From Pyramidobacter sp. C12-8 (GTDB lineage: Bacteria; Synergistota; Synergistia; Synergistales; Dethiosulfovibrionaceae), in NCBI RefSeq assembly GCF_002007215.1, contig NZ_MUHX01000010.1, positions 28,899 to 92,898 on the forward strand: a stretch of 64,000 nucleotides of DNA. The letters run 5' to 3'. Shown in pieces: positions 24,953 through 32,623 of this stretch (its first letter is position 1; every line of letters begins with the position of its first letter). A program made the position numbers and the translations under genes. The notes under the pieces were generated by a model that was not told the DNA's origin, made no database searches, and was given only the letters and a program-made list of their open reading frames with translations.

Positions 24953-26905
24953 TTGAGCTTTTTGAGCCGAAAAAAACTGAACAACGAAGTTCCGCAAAAC
25001 GTCGATCTGTCCGAATTGGAGCGCGATTCGCGCTATCGGATCTTTTCCGGCGGCATGAAAGTCTTTCTGACGGTCGTGCTGACGTGTTTCGCGCTGTTCC
25101 AGCTTTACGCTTCGCTGAGCGGGAGGCTGCCGCAGCAGATTTTGCGCTACGGGCATCTGGGGTTTGCTATCAGTCTGGCCTTTATCATCTATCCGACGAC
25201 GAAAAAGTCGAGCCGCCGCAGGATCAATCCGCTGGACGTGATCTTTGCGCTGACGTTCCTGACGGTGATTATGTATTTTATCGGCAACTTCAAGGCGCTA
25301 CAGCTGCGCGCCGGCGAGTATACGACGCTGGACACGGTCATGGCGGGGCTGGGCGTTTTTCTGGTGCTGCTGGCCTGCTGGCGCGTGGTCGGCCCGCCGA
25401 TCGTGATCATCGCCTCGTGCTTCATGCTGTACGGGCTGATGGGCGCGCGCGGCTTTTTCGCCGTGCAGATGCCGGGGTTTCTGGCGCAGCGCGGCTATCA
25501 GCTGCCGCGAATCATCACGCATCTTTTCATCACCACGGAGGGCGTGATCGGCAACCCGATCGGCGTGTGCTCGACGTACATTTTCCTGTTCATCCTTTTC
25601 GGTTCCTGTCTCGAAAAGACGGGGATCGGACAATTCTTCATCGACCTGGCCAACGCGCTGGCCGGCTGGGCCGTGGGCGGCCCGGCCAAGGTGGCGGTGC
25701 TTTCGTCGGCGCTGCAGGGCACGGTCTCCGGTTCTTCGGTGGCGAACACCGTCTCGACGGGCTCCTTCACGATCCCGCTGATGAAGTCGCTGGGCTACGA
25801 GCCGGAGTTCGCCGGCGCGGTCGAAGCGGCGGCTTCGACGGGCGGGCAGATCATGCCGCCGGTGATGGGGTCGGCGGCGTTCCTGATCGCCGAATCGGTG
25901 GGGATCCCCTATTCGCAGCTGATGCTGGTGGCGCTGATCCCGGCGCTGCTGTACTTTTCGGGCATCTGGATCATGGTGGACTTCGAGGCGCGCCGCAAGG
26001 GGCTGAAGGGGCTGCCGCGCGAAAAGCTGCCGCCCGCCAAGCCGCTGCTTCTGCAAAAGGGGCATTTGGTGCTGCCGCTGGCCGCCATCATCTACTTCAT
26101 GCTGTCGGGTTTCACGATCACGCGCTCGGCGCTGTGGGGCATCATGATCGCCGCGTTGGTGCCGTTTTTGAAAAAGAGCACCTGGGTCTCGCCGAAGCAG
26201 ATTCTCGAGGCGCTGCCGCTGGCGGCGCGCAACATCGTCTCTGTGGCGACAGCCTGTGCGACGGCGGGCATCATCGTCGGCATGGTGACGCTGACGGGGC
26301 TGGGGCAGCGGATCGGCGGCGGCATGTTCCAGGTCGTGGGCGGCAACGTTTTCCTTGGCCTGATGTGCGCGATGATCACGTCGCTGGTGCTGGGCATGGG
26401 GGTGTCGACCACGTCGAACTACATCATCACCTCGACGGTGGCCGCGCCGATCCTCATCCATCTGGGTATCCCGTTGCTGGCGGCGCACATGTTCTGCTTC
26501 TACTTCGGCATCATCGCCGACATCACGCCGCCGGTGGCGCTGGCGGCCTACGCCGGTTCCGCCATCGCCAAGGGCAATCCGTTCAGGACGGGCGTCAACG
26601 CCTCGAAGCTGGCGATCGCGGCCTTCCTCGTGCCCTACATGTTCGCGCTCGACCCGAAGCTGATCATGATCGACGGCACGTTCTTCGAAGCGCTGCCGAT
26701 GATCGCCACGGCGCTGGTCGGCCTGTTCGGCATCGGCGGGGGGCTGATCGGCTACATCAACGCGCCGATCGAATCCTATTGGCGGCTGCTGATGATCGCG
26801 GGCGGCCTGGGACTGTTGATCCCCGGCACGATCAGCGACCTGATCGGCGCGGCGGTGATTCTGGCGGTTTATTTTTTCACCCGGCGCAAAAAAGCGGGCG
26901 AATAA
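24953..26905 (+). CDS. TRAP transporter fused permease (4TM/12TM)
   Basis: The 650-residue inner-membrane protein fuses the small DctQ-like and large DctM-like subunits, as is usual in TAXI-type TRAP systems. About sixteen or more hydrophobic segments are visible. The large-subunit motif SALQGTVSGSSVANTVSTGSF near residue 245 and GQIMPPVMGSAAF near 300 are typical. The start is TTG 24953, chosen because AAGGGGAGG lies 7 bases upstream. A charged cytoplasmic N-terminus of about 35 residues precedes the first helix. Confidence 0.93.
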   Translation: MSFLSRKKLNNEVPQNVDLSELERDSRYRIFSGGMKVFLTVVLTCFALFQLYASLSGRLPQQILRYGHLGFAISLAFIIYPTTKKSSRRRINPLDVIFALTFLTVIMYFIGNFKALQLRAGEYTTLDTVMAGLGVFLVLLACWRVVGPPIVIIASCFMLYGLMGARGFFAVQMPGFLAQRGYQLPRIITHLFITTEGVIGNPIGVCSTYIFLFILFGSCLEKTGIGQFFIDLANALAGWAVGGPAKVAVLSSALQGTVSGSSVANTVSTGSFTIPLMKSLGYEPEFAGAVEAAASTGGQIMPPVMGSAAFLIAESVGIPYSQLMLVALIPALLYFSGIWIMVDFEARRKGLKGLPREKLPPAKPLLLQKGHLVLPLAAIIYFMLSGFTITRSALWGIMIAALVPFLKKSTWVSPKQILEALPLAARNIVSVATACATAGIIVGMVTLTGLGQRIGGGMFQVVGGNVFLGLMCAMITSLVLGMGVSTTSNYIITSTVAAPILIHLGIPLLAAHMFCFYFGIIADITPPVALAAYAGSAIAKGNPFRTGVNASKLAIAAFLVPYMFALDPKLIMIDGTFFEALPMIATALVGLFGIGGGLIGYINAPIESYWRLLMIAGGLGLLIPGTISDLIGAAVILAVYFFTRRKKAGE

Positions 26906-26910
26906 AAATC

Positions 26911-26939
26911 AGGCCGACGACGTTCCACGTCACCGGCCT
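26911..26939. terminator. Stem-loop between the TRAP permease and phosphatase genes
   Basis: AGGCCG (26911-26916) pairs with CGGCCT (26934-26939), and GACGT with ACGTC inside. On the minus strand it is followed by a T-rich stretch, while on the plus strand there is no T-run, so it would act mainly leftward if it is a terminator. Confidence 0.4.
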
Positions 26940-27003
26940 ATCTGGGAAGAAAACGAACGCGGTTCGCGCGGCGTTTGCGAAGAACGGAAAGGACCGAGCT
27001 GAA

Positions 27004-27645
27004 ATGAGACTTTTCATGGTGCGCCACGGAGAGACAAAATGGAACCGCGAGGGGCGCTTTCAGGGGCAGATGGATATCCCGTTGAACGAGACGGGATTGG
27101 CGCAGGCGGACCGCGCCGCGGAACGTTTTCGCGGCTTTCCGCTGGAGGCGGTATTCGTCTCGCCGCTGTCGCGCGCCCGCGTCACCGGGGAGAAAATCTT
27201 TGCGGCGGCGAAATGCGGGCAGCTCGTGAGCGACCCGGGATTTATGGAGATCAATCACGGCGCGTGGGAGGGGCTGACGTTCGAAGAGGTGTCGGTCCGG
27301 TACGGGGCGCTGCTGGAGCGGTGGCGCACGAGCCCCGACGGCGTGAAGATGCCCGGCCCCGGCGGCGAATCGCTGGAAGACGTGCAGCATCGCGCCGTCG
27401 CCGCGCTAAAGCGCACGGCGCTGAACTACCACGGCGACACGCTGCTGGCCACGCACGACGCCGTGCTCAAGACGCTGATCTGTTATTTTCTCGGCGTGCC
27501 GCTATCTCATTACTGGCGGCTGAAGATCCCCAACTGCAGCGTCTCTTACGTCGAATTTTTGAACGGAACGCCCCAAGTGGGACTGCTGAGCGACGTCAGC
27601 CACCTTGGCAACGGTTTCGACAGTTTTGTCTCGAAGAGCCTGTAA
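27004..27645 (+). CDS. Histidine phosphatase family protein
   Basis: The 213-residue cytoplasmic protein has the phosphoglycerate mutase-like catalytic motif VRHGETKWNREGRFQG, with the phosphorylated His at residue 8. The second catalytic His is in ATHDAVLKTL near residue 150. LSRARVTGEKI and EINHGAWEGL are conserved. Relatives include alpha-ribazole phosphatase (CobC), cofactor-dependent mutases and broad phosphatases, and the sequence does not select among them. The ribosome site is weak (GGAAAGGA well upstream). It ends before a strong bidirectional terminator. Confidence 0.9.
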   Translation: MRLFMVRHGETKWNREGRFQGQMDIPLNETGLAQADRAAERFRGFPLEAVFVSPLSRARVTGEKIFAAAKCGQLVSDPGFMEINHGAWEGLTFEEVSVRYGALLERWRTSPDGVKMPGPGGESLEDVQHRAVAALKRTALNYHGDTLLATHDAVLKTLICYFLGVPLSHYWRLKIPNCSVSYVEFLNGTPQVGLLSDVSHLGNGFDSFVSKSL

Positions 27646-27686
27646 GGGTGTTTGCGGCGGGAATAGGGCCGTATTCGAAAAGAGCG

Positions 27687-27724
27687 AAAAAGGCACGGCG
27701 ATCCGAAGATCGCCGTGCCTTTTT
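27687..27724. terminator. Bidirectional terminator between convergent genes
   Basis: A perfect 17-bp hairpin (27687-27703 with 27708-27724, loop CGAA) has A- and T-runs on both ends. It serves the phosphatase (plus) and the NFACT gene (minus). Confidence 0.95.
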
Positions 27725-27780
27725 CCGTGTCGTTTTTTTCGAGCTTTTGCGTTTTGGGCACGTCTTTTGTTTGAACGCGG

Positions 27781-29430
27781 TCAGCGGCGTTCGATGATTT
27801 CTTTCCAGTCGTCGGGATTGACGAGGACGGTGCTGGGGCGCTTGTAGGTGACGTTGGCGGGGCCGCCGCCCTGGATGTGGCGGACCTGCTTCTTTTCGGC
27901 GTAATCGACGACCGAACTGCGGTCGCCGCATTCGCTGTAACGCAGCGCCAACGACGCGGCGGCGCGCACGGCGCGTTCCCGCTCCGCCGCGTCGGCGGGG
28001 GGATTCTTGAGGATCACATGCGAGCCGGGGAACTCGTGCACGTGGAACCACAGGTCGTCGGGCGCTGCTTCCTGAAACGTGACATACCGGTTGCCGCGCT
28101 CGTTCATGCCCACCAGGATCAGGCTGTCGCCCAAAGCGAAGTGCAGATGGGGCGGCAACGGGTTTTTCGCTTTGCGGGCGCGGGCGTCCTTTTCTTTTTT
28201 GCGGCCGTCGTCGTATTGCTGGGCTATCTGTTCGCACAGTTCCGTCAGTTTTTCCGCGCTGGCGACGCGCTTCAAATTAGCTTCCAGCGCGGCGAGATCG
28301 TTCAATTCCGTTTGCAACGCGGCGACGCGCTCTCTGACGACGGCCACGTCGGTGCGGAATTTCTGGTATCTCTTGAAATAGAGTTTTGCGTTGCCCTGAA
28401 GGTCGAGCGCGGGATTCAGCTTGACCTCGACGGTTTTTTCTCCGTCGGCGTCCCAGTATTTCAGCGTGACAAAGTCCTGATGTTCTCTGACCTTGCCGAG
28501 ATTTTGCAGGAGCGCTTCGCCGGCGGCCCGATAGGCGTCGCAGTTTTCGGCTTTTTTGATCTGGCTGAGCAGATCGCCGACGTGCTTGGCGCGCCGGCCG
28601 CGCTGGCGCTCGAGGATCTTCAGCGCTTTGGCGGCGAGGGTTTTCAGCGCGCGGCGCTCGATCTCGCCGGCGATGTAGGCGCGGCAGAAATCCAATCCAG
28701 CGCCGTCGTAAACTTCGGCGCCCGGCAGCGCCGCGCCGAGGGCGGTCAGATATTTGCCGAAGCGCTGAAAGATTTTCGGCTCGCCGAACAGCGCCGCGCG
28801 GACCATGTCTTTGCAGCCGTTTTGCCAAAGCCGCGTCAGTTCGTTCGCCAGCGGCCGGCCGATGCCGCGCGGCGCTTTCAGGAACGCCGTCAGTTCGGCG
28901 TCGCTCATGCCGGGACGGGGCAGCTTTCCCGGAATGGGCGGCGGCGGCGCGTAGGGCGCGCCGGGGACGATGGAACGATAGCGGTTCACTTCCGGGTACA
29001 CGTGTTTGGCCGCTTCGAGGATGACGCCGTTCTCGTCGGTGAAGAGCGCGTTGCTCATGCGGCCCGTGAGTTCCAGGATCAGCGTCAGTTCCCTGCTGAC
29101 GCCGCCGCCGACGAAGCGCTGGAATTCCATCGTCAGCACGCGGTCGCCGGGGACGCATTTCACGTCCGTCATCGAGCCGCCGCCGAGATGCCGCTGCAGC
29201 CCCATCGCGAACGGCGTCTTCACGCTCTGGCTGCGTAGGTCGCGCAGCTCGTCGGAGCCGATCCGGCAGATGCCGAAAGTTTCCGGATTCCACGTGAAAA
29301 AAATCGAGCCGGCGTTTTTGAAGGTCAAAGCGCACCAGTCGCTTCCCGCTTCGATGCGCTGCAGCTGGCAACCGACGCAGCGCCGAAGCTCCGGCGCCAA
29401 CGCGCTGATAAGTTCCGGTCCGTAGTTCAT
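27781..29430 (-). CDS. NFACT family protein (RqcH/Rqc2 homologue)
   Basis: The 549-residue protein matches the NFACT family, called fibronectin-binding in older annotation and now known as RqcH, which recruits tRNA-Ala to obstructed 50S subunits and adds alanine tails. The N-terminal NFACT-N domain (from MNYGPELISALAPELRRC), a central coiled-coil region (about residues 360-420) and the NFACT-R domain with DDLWFHVHEFPGSHVILK near residue 455 are in order. ATG 29428-29430 follows AAGGAGA on the minus strand. A tRNA-Ala gene lies 125 bases upstream on the other strand. Confidence 0.93.
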   Translation of the reverse strand: MNYGPELISALAPELRRCVGCQLQRIEAGSDWCALTFKNAGSIFFTWNPETFGICRIGSDELRDLRSQSVKTPFAMGLQRHLGGGSMTDVKCVPGDRVLTMEFQRFVGGGVSRELTLILELTGRMSNALFTDENGVILEAAKHVYPEVNRYRSIVPGAPYAPPPPIPGKLPRPGMSDAELTAFLKAPRGIGRPLANELTRLWQNGCKDMVRAALFGEPKIFQRFGKYLTALGAALPGAEVYDGAGLDFCRAYIAGEIERRALKTLAAKALKILERQRGRRAKHVGDLLSQIKKAENCDAYRAAGEALLQNLGKVREHQDFVTLKYWDADGEKTVEVKLNPALDLQGNAKLYFKRYQKFRTDVAVVRERVAALQTELNDLAALEANLKRVASAEKLTELCEQIAQQYDDGRKKEKDARARKAKNPLPPHLHFALGDSLILVGMNERGNRYVTFQEAAPDDLWFHVHEFPGSHVILKNPPADAAERERAVRAAASLALRYSECGDRSSVVDYAEKKQVRHIQGGGPANVTYKRPSTVLVNPDDWKEIIERR

Positions 29431-29448
29431 GATTCAGTTCTCCTTGAA

Positions 29449-29474
29449 TAATAAAATCTCGTAATAAAATCTCG
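29449..29474. repeat. 13-bp tandem repeat, two copies
   Basis: TAATAAAATCTCG occurs at 29449-29461 and again at 29462-29474, directly upstream of the NFACT ribosome site. It may affect spacing in the NFACT promoter or leader. Confidence 0.8.
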
Positions 29475-29507
29475 CTGCCGCAGGTAGAGTATCTCAAAAA
29501 TCCCCCC

Positions 29508-29536
29508 TTGACAAGAACAGCCTTTGAGTCTAGAAT
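29508..29536 (+). promoter_or_regulatory. Strong promoter of the tRNA cluster
   Basis: Consensus TTGACA (29508-29513), a 17-base spacer and TAGAAT (29531-29536) lie 18 bases before the first tRNA. Confidence 0.85.
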
Positions 29537-29554
29537 GCAACCTGTTGGTTCTGA

Positions 29555-29630
29555 GGGGCTGTGGCGCAGTTGGGAGCGCGATTCGTTCGCAACGAATAGG
29601 TCGAGGGTTCGAATCCCTTCAGCTCCACCA
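29555..29630 (+). tRNA. tRNA-Ala (anticodon CGC)
   Basis: A complete cloverleaf of 76 bases with encoded CCA. The acceptor stem is GGGGCTG/CAGCTCC. The anticodon stem ATTCG/CGAAT closes the loop TTCGCAA, giving anticodon CGC for GCG codons. Confidence 0.95.
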
Positions 29631-29643
29631 TATTCTCTCAATT

Positions 29644-29721
29644 CGGGGTGTAGCGCAGTCTGGTTAGCGCACCTGCTTTGGGAGCAGGGGGTCGAAGGTT
29701 CGAATCCTTTCACCCCGACCA
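29644..29721 (+). tRNA. tRNA-Pro (anticodon TGG)
   Basis: 78 bases with encoded CCA. Acceptor CGGGGTG/CACCCCG, anticodon stem CCTGC/GCAGG, loop TTTGGGA. Confidence 0.95.
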
Positions 29722-29736
29722 GTGGATGAGGTTTGT

Positions 29737-29812
29737 GCGGAAATAGCTCAATTGGTAGAGCACTAGCCTTCCAAGCTGGGGGTTGCGGGTTCGAGTCCCG
29801 TTTTCCGCTCCA
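29737..29812 (+). tRNA. tRNA-Gly (anticodon TCC)
   Basis: 76 bases with encoded CCA. Acceptor GCGGAAA/TTTCCGC, loop CTTCCAA. Confidence 0.95.
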
Positions 29813-29819
29813 TTACCGT

Positions 29820-29896
29820 GCGCCGGTAGCTCAGTTGGATAGAGCAACGGCCTTCTAAGCCGTGGGCCACGGGTTCGAATCCTGTCCGGCGCGCCA
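29820..29896 (+). tRNA. tRNA-Arg (anticodon TCT)
   Basis: 77 bases with encoded CCA. Acceptor GCGCCGG/CCGGCGC, anticodon stem ACGGC/GCCGT, loop CTTCTAA. Confidence 0.95.
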
Positions 29897-29926
29897 TTTT
29901 CATCCGCGCAGTTCGCAAGGCAATAT

Positions 29927-30004
29927 GGTGGGTGTAGCTCAGTTGGTTAGAGCGGAGGATTGTGGATCCTCAGGTCGAGAGTTCGAATCTCTTTACCCAC
30001 CCCA
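29927..30004 (+). tRNA. tRNA-His (anticodon GTG)
   Basis: 77 bases plus the extra G-1 (29927) expected for tRNA-His, which faces C73. Acceptor GTGGGTG/TACCCAC, anticodon stem GAGGA/TCCTC, loop TTGTGGA. Confidence 0.95.
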
Positions 30005-30012
30005 ATTCATAT

Positions 30013-30088
30013 GGATCGTTAGCTCAACTGGCAGAGCATCTGACTCTTAATCAGAGGGTTACAGGTTCAAGTCCTGTACGATCCACCA
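30013..30088 (+). tRNA. tRNA-Lys (anticodon CTT), copy 1
   Basis: 76 bases with encoded CCA. Acceptor GGATCGT/ACGATCC, anticodon stem TCTGA/TCAGA, loop CTCTTAA. It is identical to the copy at 30664-30739. Confidence 0.95.
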
Positions 30089-30107
30089 AGCTCAGTAAAT
30101 CCAAGGC

Positions 30108-30159
30108 GTCGAAGCGTTTTTCGCGTACCCTGTGCGCGTTATGCGCTTCGGCGTTTTTT
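30108..30159 (+). terminator. Terminator of the first tRNA cluster
   Basis: GTCGAAGCG (30108-30116) pairs with CGCTTCGGC (30144-30152), followed by GTTTTTT. Confidence 0.75.
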
Positions 30160-30504
30160 GTGGGCGCAGATGACGATGAAGCGGACAAGACGAGAGACGG
30201 GACGAATCGTGTCGTTTTGTTCCAATATTGTTTCTCGATTGAAATGTTGCGATCAAAAGCGCCCGGAGAGACCTCCGCCGCTCGGACATACGGCCTTCCT
30301 CGGGGCGCTCGGCGCTCTTTGTCACTGAGTCCTGTTTCTTAAGGCGTCAGTATCAAATCTCGTCACGAGGTCCCCGCTCGCGGGAAAAAGCGCTCTTGTC
30401 CGCGTTATGTCTCGGCTCTCTCAAAGTATCTGCTTTGTTTACAACCTTGAAATAGCTGAATATTTCGACTTCAAACGATCATTTGCTCCCGACGGAAAAT
30501 CCAC
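30160..30504. other. Intergenic between tRNA groups, no gene seen
   Basis: About 345 bases without a frame that has a start and ribosome site. The reverse-strand frame over 30092-30325 has low-complexity basic composition and overlaps the terminator, so it is not considered a gene. Confidence 0.5.
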
Positions 30505-30534
30505 TTGTCACGTCCGGCGCGGGGATGCTATAAT
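30505..30534 (+). promoter_or_regulatory. Promoter of the second tRNA group
   Basis: TTGTCA (30505-30510), an 18-base spacer and consensus TATAAT (30529-30534) lie 24 bases before tRNA-Leu. Confidence 0.8.
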
Positions 30535-30558
30535 TCCCCGTGTCGTGCGAGGCGCGTT

Positions 30559-30643
30559 GCGAGGGTGGCGGAATTGGCAGACGCGCCAGACTTAGGATCT
30601 GGTGCCTTCGGGCGTAGGGGTTCAAGTCCCCTCCTTCGCACCA
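30559..30643 (+). tRNA. tRNA-Leu (anticodon TAG)
   Basis: 85 bases with encoded CCA and the long variable arm of class II tRNAs (TGCCTTCGGGCG). Acceptor GCGAGGG/CCTTCGC, anticodon stem CCAGA/TCTGG, loop CTTAGGA. Confidence 0.95.
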
Positions 30644-30663
30644 AGTTCATAAGTTTTAAATAT

Positions 30664-30739
30664 GGATCGTTAGCTCAACTGGCAGAGCATCTGACTCTTA
30701 ATCAGAGGGTTACAGGTTCAAGTCCTGTACGATCCACCA
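30664..30739 (+). tRNA. tRNA-Lys (anticodon CTT), copy 2
   Basis: 76 bases, identical to the copy at 30013-30088, with a short shared ATAT just before the gene. It shares the promoter of tRNA-Leu. Confidence 0.95.
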
Positions 30740-30749
30740 GAGTATTTCT

Positions 30750-30775
30750 CCCGGCCTTTCAAGCCGGGTTATTTT
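30750..30775 (+). terminator. Terminator of the second tRNA group
   Basis: CCCGGC (30750-30755) pairs with GCCGGG (30763-30768), followed by TTATTTT. Confidence 0.75.
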
Positions 30776-30850
30776 GTATCGTTCGCGGGCGATGGGGAGT
30801 TTTGCGGCAGCCGACGGAAACGGCCGTCTGTTTTCACAATTGAATAATCT

Positions 30851-30937
30851 GACGCGGGGAGCTGGAAACGGCTGAGAGGAAGCGCTGAGCTTCGACCCGG
30901 AACCTGAATTGGATAATGCCAACGGAGGGATGTAAGA
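30851..30937 (+). ncRNA. TPP riboswitch (THI element)
   Basis: The conserved THI-box segments occur in order: GCGGGGAGC at the start, GGCTGAGAGGAAGC, GCTTCGACCC, GGAACCTGAAT, and GGATAATGCCAACGGAGGGA (20 bases) at the end. It precedes thiW and thiM, genes for thiazole salvage, and is followed by a terminator hairpin that serves as the expression platform. Confidence 0.95.
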
Positions 30938-30956
30938 TGCGTGAACGAACGTAATG

Positions 30957-30984
30957 GCGGTGTCCGACAGGGCGCCGCTTTTTT
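30957..30984 (+). terminator. Riboswitch expression-platform terminator
   Basis: GCGGTGTCC (30957-30965) pairs with GGGCGCCGC (30970-30978) with two G-T pairs, loop GACA, then six T residues. TPP binding is expected to favour this hairpin and stop transcription before thiW. Confidence 0.85.
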
Positions 30985-31102
30985 GTTTGCCGGAAAACCG
31001 TCTGGACCGGCAGCGGAGCCGGCGTCGGCTCTGTACAGACAGATGGGCAGGAAAGAGAGCGGAAGTTTTTTTCGGGAGCACGTTTTTTTCAAGGAGGAGT
31101 CC

Positions 31103-31633
31103 ATGAACAATTTACGAGTCAGAAAGATCGCGTTTACGGCCGTTCTGGCCGCGTTTGCCGTGGTGGGATCGTTTTTTTCCTTTCCCGTTTTCGGGGCCAA
31201 GTGCGCGCCGGCGCAGCATCTCGCCAACATTCTCGGCGCCGTTTTTCTCGGGCCGGCGTGGAATGTGGCGGCGGCGTTCATCGCCAGTCTGATCCGCAAC
31301 CTCATCGGCGCCGGCACGCCGCTCGCGTTCCCCGGGAGCATGTGCGGCGCGCTGCTGGCCGGCGTTCTGTACCGGCTGGTTCGGCGGCTTCCTGCCGCCT
31401 GGCTGGGGGAGATCGCCGGCACGGGGCTGATCGGCGGGATGCTGTCCTATCCCGTGGCGCGTTTTGTGTTGGGCAACGACAAAGCCGCGCTGCTGACTTT
31501 CGTCGTGCCGTTTCTGATCAGTTCCGCCGGCGGCACGGCGATCGGCGCCGTGATTACCGTCGCCATGAAAAGGCTGGGGCTGCTCGAAGCTGAGCGGAAT
31601 ACTTCGGGAGGACGGCATGGCGGCTCCCGCTGA
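31103..31633 (+). CDS. thiW: ThiW, thiazole (HET) transporter subunit
   Basis: The 176-residue membrane protein has about five hydrophobic segments and the ThiW pattern KIAFTAVLAAFAVVGSFFSFPVFGAKCAPAQH within residues 7-40. ThiW is a predicted energy-coupling or stand-alone importer for hydroxyethylthiazole, usually controlled by TPP riboswitches. ATG 31103 follows AAGGAGGAG. It overlaps thiM by 17 bases, consistent with a thiazole salvage pair. Confidence 0.9.
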   Translation: MNNLRVRKIAFTAVLAAFAVVGSFFSFPVFGAKCAPAQHLANILGAVFLGPAWNVAAAFIASLIRNLIGAGTPLAFPGSMCGALLAGVLYRLVRRLPAAWLGEIAGTGLIGGMLSYPVARFVLGNDKAALLTFVVPFLISSAGGTAIGAVITVAMKRLGLLEAERNTSGGRHGGSR

Positions 31634-32426
31634 ACTGTGGGCGGTGTGGAAGATAATTTCCCGCCGCCGTCCGCTCGTCCACTGCATCACCAACCCGGTG
31701 ACCGTGAACGACTGCGCCAACGTCCTGCTGGCCGCCGGCGCGCGTCCCTTTATGGCCGCTCATCCCGATGAGGTGGAAGAGGTGCAGTGCCATGCCGACG
31801 CGCTGGTGGTCAATATGGGGGCCATCGCGCAGCTGGATTCCATCGGAAAAGCGGCGCGGCAGGCCGCCGAGCGCGGGCATCCGATCATTGTCGATCCGGT
31901 CGGCGTTGCCGCTTCTTCGCTCCGCCGCCGCAGCTGCATCGCGCTGCTGAAAGAATTTCCCGTGGCCTGCGTACGGGGCAACGGCGCGGAGATCCGAGCT
32001 TTGCTTGGCGACACGGGAACGGCGAGGGGCGTCGACACATCTTCGGAAGACGCGGCGTCTGCGCACGAAACTGCGGTGCAGCTGGCGCGGCGGTACGGCT
32101 GCGTAGTGGTTGCTTCCGGCGCCGTCGATGCGGTCACCGACGGACGCCGAACGTTCAGCGTTGGCAACGGCGATGCGATGATGACCCGCGTCACGGGTAT
32201 GGGCTGCATGCTGTCGTCGCTGCTCGGCGCCGCGTTCGCCGTCGAAAATTCCCTGCGCGCGGCGGCCGCCGTCTGCGCCGTCGTGGGGCTGAGCGGTGAG
32301 CAGGCTGCCGCCGGAACGTGCGCGGCGCGACGCGGCCCTGCGTATTTCCGCGACCTGTTCGTCGACACTCTTTTCAGCCTCGATGAAGCTCAATTCATGG
32401 GAGGAGCAAAATATTCCGAGGGCTGA
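31617..32426 (+). CDS. thiM: Hydroxyethylthiazole kinase
   Basis: The 269-residue ribokinase-like enzyme phosphorylates 4-methyl-5-hydroxyethylthiazole for thiamine synthesis. Hallmarks are PLVHCITNPVTVNDCANVLLA near residue 20, PIIVDPVG near 89, and the catalytic region RVTGMGCMLSS with Cys197. ATG 31617 lies inside the end of thiW. With thiW it allows use of preformed thiazole; no thiE or thiD is found in the window. Confidence 0.95.
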   Translation: MAAPAELWAVWKIISRRRPLVHCITNPVTVNDCANVLLAAGARPFMAAHPDEVEEVQCHADALVVNMGAIAQLDSIGKAARQAAERGHPIIVDPVGVAASSLRRRSCIALLKEFPVACVRGNGAEIRALLGDTGTARGVDTSSEDAASAHETAVQLARRYGCVVVASGAVDAVTDGRRTFSVGNGDAMMTRVTGMGCMLSSLLGAAFAVENSLRAAAAVCAVVGLSGEQAAAGTCAARRGPAYFRDLFVDTLFSLDEAQFMGGAKYSEG

Positions 32427-32466
32427 ACGTTCTCCGCTCTTTCCTCACACGAGACGAAGCGCATGG

Positions 32467-32545
32467 TATAATCAAAAAGAAAAATAATCGACGCTTGAGC
32501 AGGGGGCCGCTGAGGAAATGTCCGGCGGGGGCCGGAGTTTTTATT
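32467..32545 (+). promoter_or_regulatory. Promoter with terminator-like leader before the rubredoxin-fusion gene
   Basis: A consensus TATAAT (32467-32472) with a weak -35 region would start a transcript near 32479. About 45 bases later TCCGGC (32521-32526) pairs with GCCGGA (32531-32536), followed by GTTTTTATTT. Transcripts would stop here unless read-through occurs; the gene starts at 32624. No known riboswitch was recognised. Confidence 0.45.
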
Positions 32546-32623
32546 TCCGACGCGGCGAAGAGGGGAGCGGCGCGAAATCCGTTCTTGCGCCGCGGGATTC
32601 GGGGCAGAGGAAGGGGTTTCTTT

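Noticed and set aside
26918..26933. Second parS site between the TRAP permease and phosphatase genes
   Set aside because: ACGTTCCACGTCACC matches only one half-site and is not symmetrical around CACGTG.
30092..30325. 77-codon minus-strand frame between the tRNA groups
   Set aside because: It overlaps the terminator of the tRNA cluster, has a basic low-complexity translation and lacks a ribosome site.
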